Shown: in pieces, positions 62,504-64,000 of the stretch
Position numbering within the stretch: position 1 is the stretch's first letter
Layout: each line of letters starts with the position of its first letter
NCBI GenBank assembly: GCA_958496175.1
Contig: OY292278.1
Coordinates: 8,308,001-8,372,000, forward strand
Direction of reading: 5' to 3'
DNA length: 64,000 nt
From: Sisyra terminalis
Taxonomy: Eukaryota; Arthropoda; Insecta; Neuroptera; Sisyridae
Position numbers and translations under genes: made by a program
Notes under the pieces: generated by a model
Told to the model about the DNA's origin: nothing
What the model saw: the letters and a program-made list of their open reading frames with translations, nothing else
Database searches by the model: none

Positions 62504-62544
62504 CTCCTGAAGAAGTTGGAAATAAATACCAACGAAACGTTGAG
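62504..62544 (+). ncRNA. Hammerhead-ribozyme-like motif, family d, right arm
   Basis: CTC (62504-62506), CTGAAGA (62507-62513), extra A, stem II GTTGG/CCAAC (62515-62519 and 62529-62533) with a 9-nt loop, GAA, stem III ACGT (62537-62540), T at the cleavage position (62541), GAG (62542-62544). Stem I CTC/GAG is complementary. Confidence 0.5.
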
Positions 62545-63352
62545 ATAATTTGAAAATTGAACTTCTTATTATTTGAATCCAAGTTCCCAAGAACATTGTT
62601 AATTATTTACCACACCATGAATGAGAGCAACCAGGAATTTCCTCTAAAACTTATTATTCCGTGATAAACTTAGCAATGGTTACAATTTGAAGTTAAAATT
62701 TTAAACCGAATATCAATTCTGATTTTTTTTCAATTTAGTTCTTCAATTGAAAATGATCGATTCATTTGAAATATATTTGTTCAAGGTCCATTGAAAAAAT
62801 GAATGAAAACACTATATCCAATATATTTCCCAATAACTTTTATTAAAGACGATTCCAATTTCTAACGTTTCCACGAAATTTTCCTTGAAATTATTCATAC
62901 CGATTTCATCAGGAACTAATAAAAAAACACTTTTAATACTCATATAACTCTCGTTTGTTAATTGGCTTCTTTATGATCTTTTAACTCAACTCCTTGGCTT
63001 CCTTAAAGATTAATCATTTATGTATGTATTTCTGCTTGATTAATTGATGTTTGTGTTTTTTACTATATTAAATATTTAAACCGGAAATCTTTAAAAATAT
63101 TATTCCAATAATCGATCAAACTAATGATAATGTTATGTGATTTCAAACGAAATGAATGTAATTGATGATTATTCATTGAAAAAAAAAATTCTTTGCTACT
63201 AGTTGCTGTATTTTGTATATTTTTAACTCAAATATTAAGGTTTTAAGTAATATTGAGGTAAGTCGATAAAATTTGCTTATAAACGTTTTACACTGGATTT
63301 TTTTGTGTTTAAAACTTTAAAGCGTTTTTCCCACAACTCACGTTTTCAAAGT

Positions 63353-63664
63353 CGGTGCCCCTCATAACTTCAAAACTCCTGCACCGATCCTTTTGAAATT
63401 TTAAACACTATTTCTGTACATATTTTACAAGGTAACACTGTCGAGTTTTTTTTTTTTTTTGTTCATAATTTTGATTTCACAATGACAAATTAGCCGATTT
63501 TTTCCCAAAACATTGTGTTTTTCACTTCAAAGTCTTCGAAAAAATTCAAAAATTAGAATTTCAAAAAAAACTCGACAACGTTACCTGGGGCAAACTATTA
63601 GCTAACGAATGAACTTGGATTTTTTGATTTCAGATGATCCAGCACCGAGTTATGAGGGGCACCG
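63353..63664. repeat. Foldback repeat with 17-bp perfect terminal arms
   Basis: CGGTGCCCCTCATAACT and AGTTATGAGGGGCACCG bound a 312-bp segment. Inner arms (an AACACTGTCGAGTTTTTTT stretch near 63435 and AAAAAAACTCGACAACGTT near 63564) also pair. Probably a MITE. Target duplication is not evident. Confidence 0.75.
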
Positions 63665-64000
63665 CAATTCAACTTTTTTTCGAGACACGTCCGGACAATT
63701 GCTACCATTGCCATATTTTTGAATATTTCTTTGTAAAAATTTGATAAGACATTCGTCGAATGTCATACTTTAATGTACCATTCGTTGAGTAAATACATTT
63801 TAACTGTGTCGTCGGGAAAAAAACACAAAAACATGGCTTTTTTCGTATTATTTTACCTTACCCCCCAAGTAACAAAGCTCAGTTATTTATAGATTTGATA
63901 AGAGAATTTTAAATAGTTATTGTAAAAAGTAGATAAATTGCAAAAATTCAAAATTGCTCTGTAACGATTGATAAATTTGATAACCCCTATTTGCCAATAG
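63665..64000. other. Window end, no recognised feature
   Basis: AT-rich; nothing recognised. Confidence 0.5.

Larger units (their letters stand above)
62180..62610. repeat. Palindromic repeat with hammerhead-like motif in each arm (family d)
   Basis: The outer left segment (TAATAATGTTCTTCAGAACT near 62186) and the outer right segment near 62590 are loosely complementary. The inner arms with the motif are exact. The central spacer of about 215 bp is AT-rich. Confidence 0.8.

Noticed and set aside
62861..62915. Possible fifth hammerhead-like motif on the minus strand
   Set aside because: Has CTGATGA and GAAACGTT in the right order, but stem II does not close next to the core and stem I pairs only with a bulge.

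Overview
This is an AT-rich arthropod window, most likely from an insect. Three things support that: ABCH-type transporters, a family typical of arthropods; compact GT-AG introns beside large ones; and a repeat landscape of Jockey- and RTE-like LINEs, mariner, hAT and foldback MITEs with several hammerhead-like repeat families. Species or order cannot be fixed from the sequence alone.

The only well-supported protein-coding content is a head-to-tail cluster of three ABCH (often named ABCG20/23-like) transporter genes, all on the minus strand, in positions 1-28186. In transcription order they are gene A (28186 to 14729, nine coding exons, 803 aa, all ATPase motifs intact), gene B (13049 to 7501, five exons, 711 aa, all motifs intact) and gene C (7406 to beyond position 1, eight exons seen, about 716 aa visible, C-terminus off the window). 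Each encodes an N-terminal nucleotide-binding domain followed by a six-segment ABC2 membrane domain. All three share a phase-2 intron just before Walker A, which supports origin by tandem duplication. Gene C has an open frame but has lost the ABC signature, the H-loop histidine and the central Walker A glycine. Its start codon lies only 94 bp after the stop of gene B.

The introns hold much of the repeat content. Three copies of one roughly 1-kb foldback element with 8-bp target duplications lie in introns of genes B and C. A 2.3-kb degenerate hAT element with a nested TTAA-flanked MITE lies in intron 3 of gene C. Gene A introns contain two local direct duplications and a palindrome with hammerhead-like arms. 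A pair of phase-matched exon-like blocks on the opposite strand lies in its 5.9-kb intron.

From 28.2 to 64 kb I recognise no host gene. This part is intergenic, or intron of a gene outside the window. It holds LINE remnants (30.5, 33.7-34.9, 37.1-39.0 and 56.6-57.3 kb), a broken mariner (51.5-52.0 kb), MITEs with clear target duplications and long palindromes.

The most interesting signal is a set of four unrelated repeat families (at 16.8, 41.3, 61.7 and 62.4 kb). Each carries a short motif that fits a minimal hammerhead ribozyme: CTGANGA, then stem II, then GAAA and an ACGT- or ATACGTAT-type stem III, closed by a 3-bp stem I that differs between families yet stays complementary. They occur as inverted pairs.
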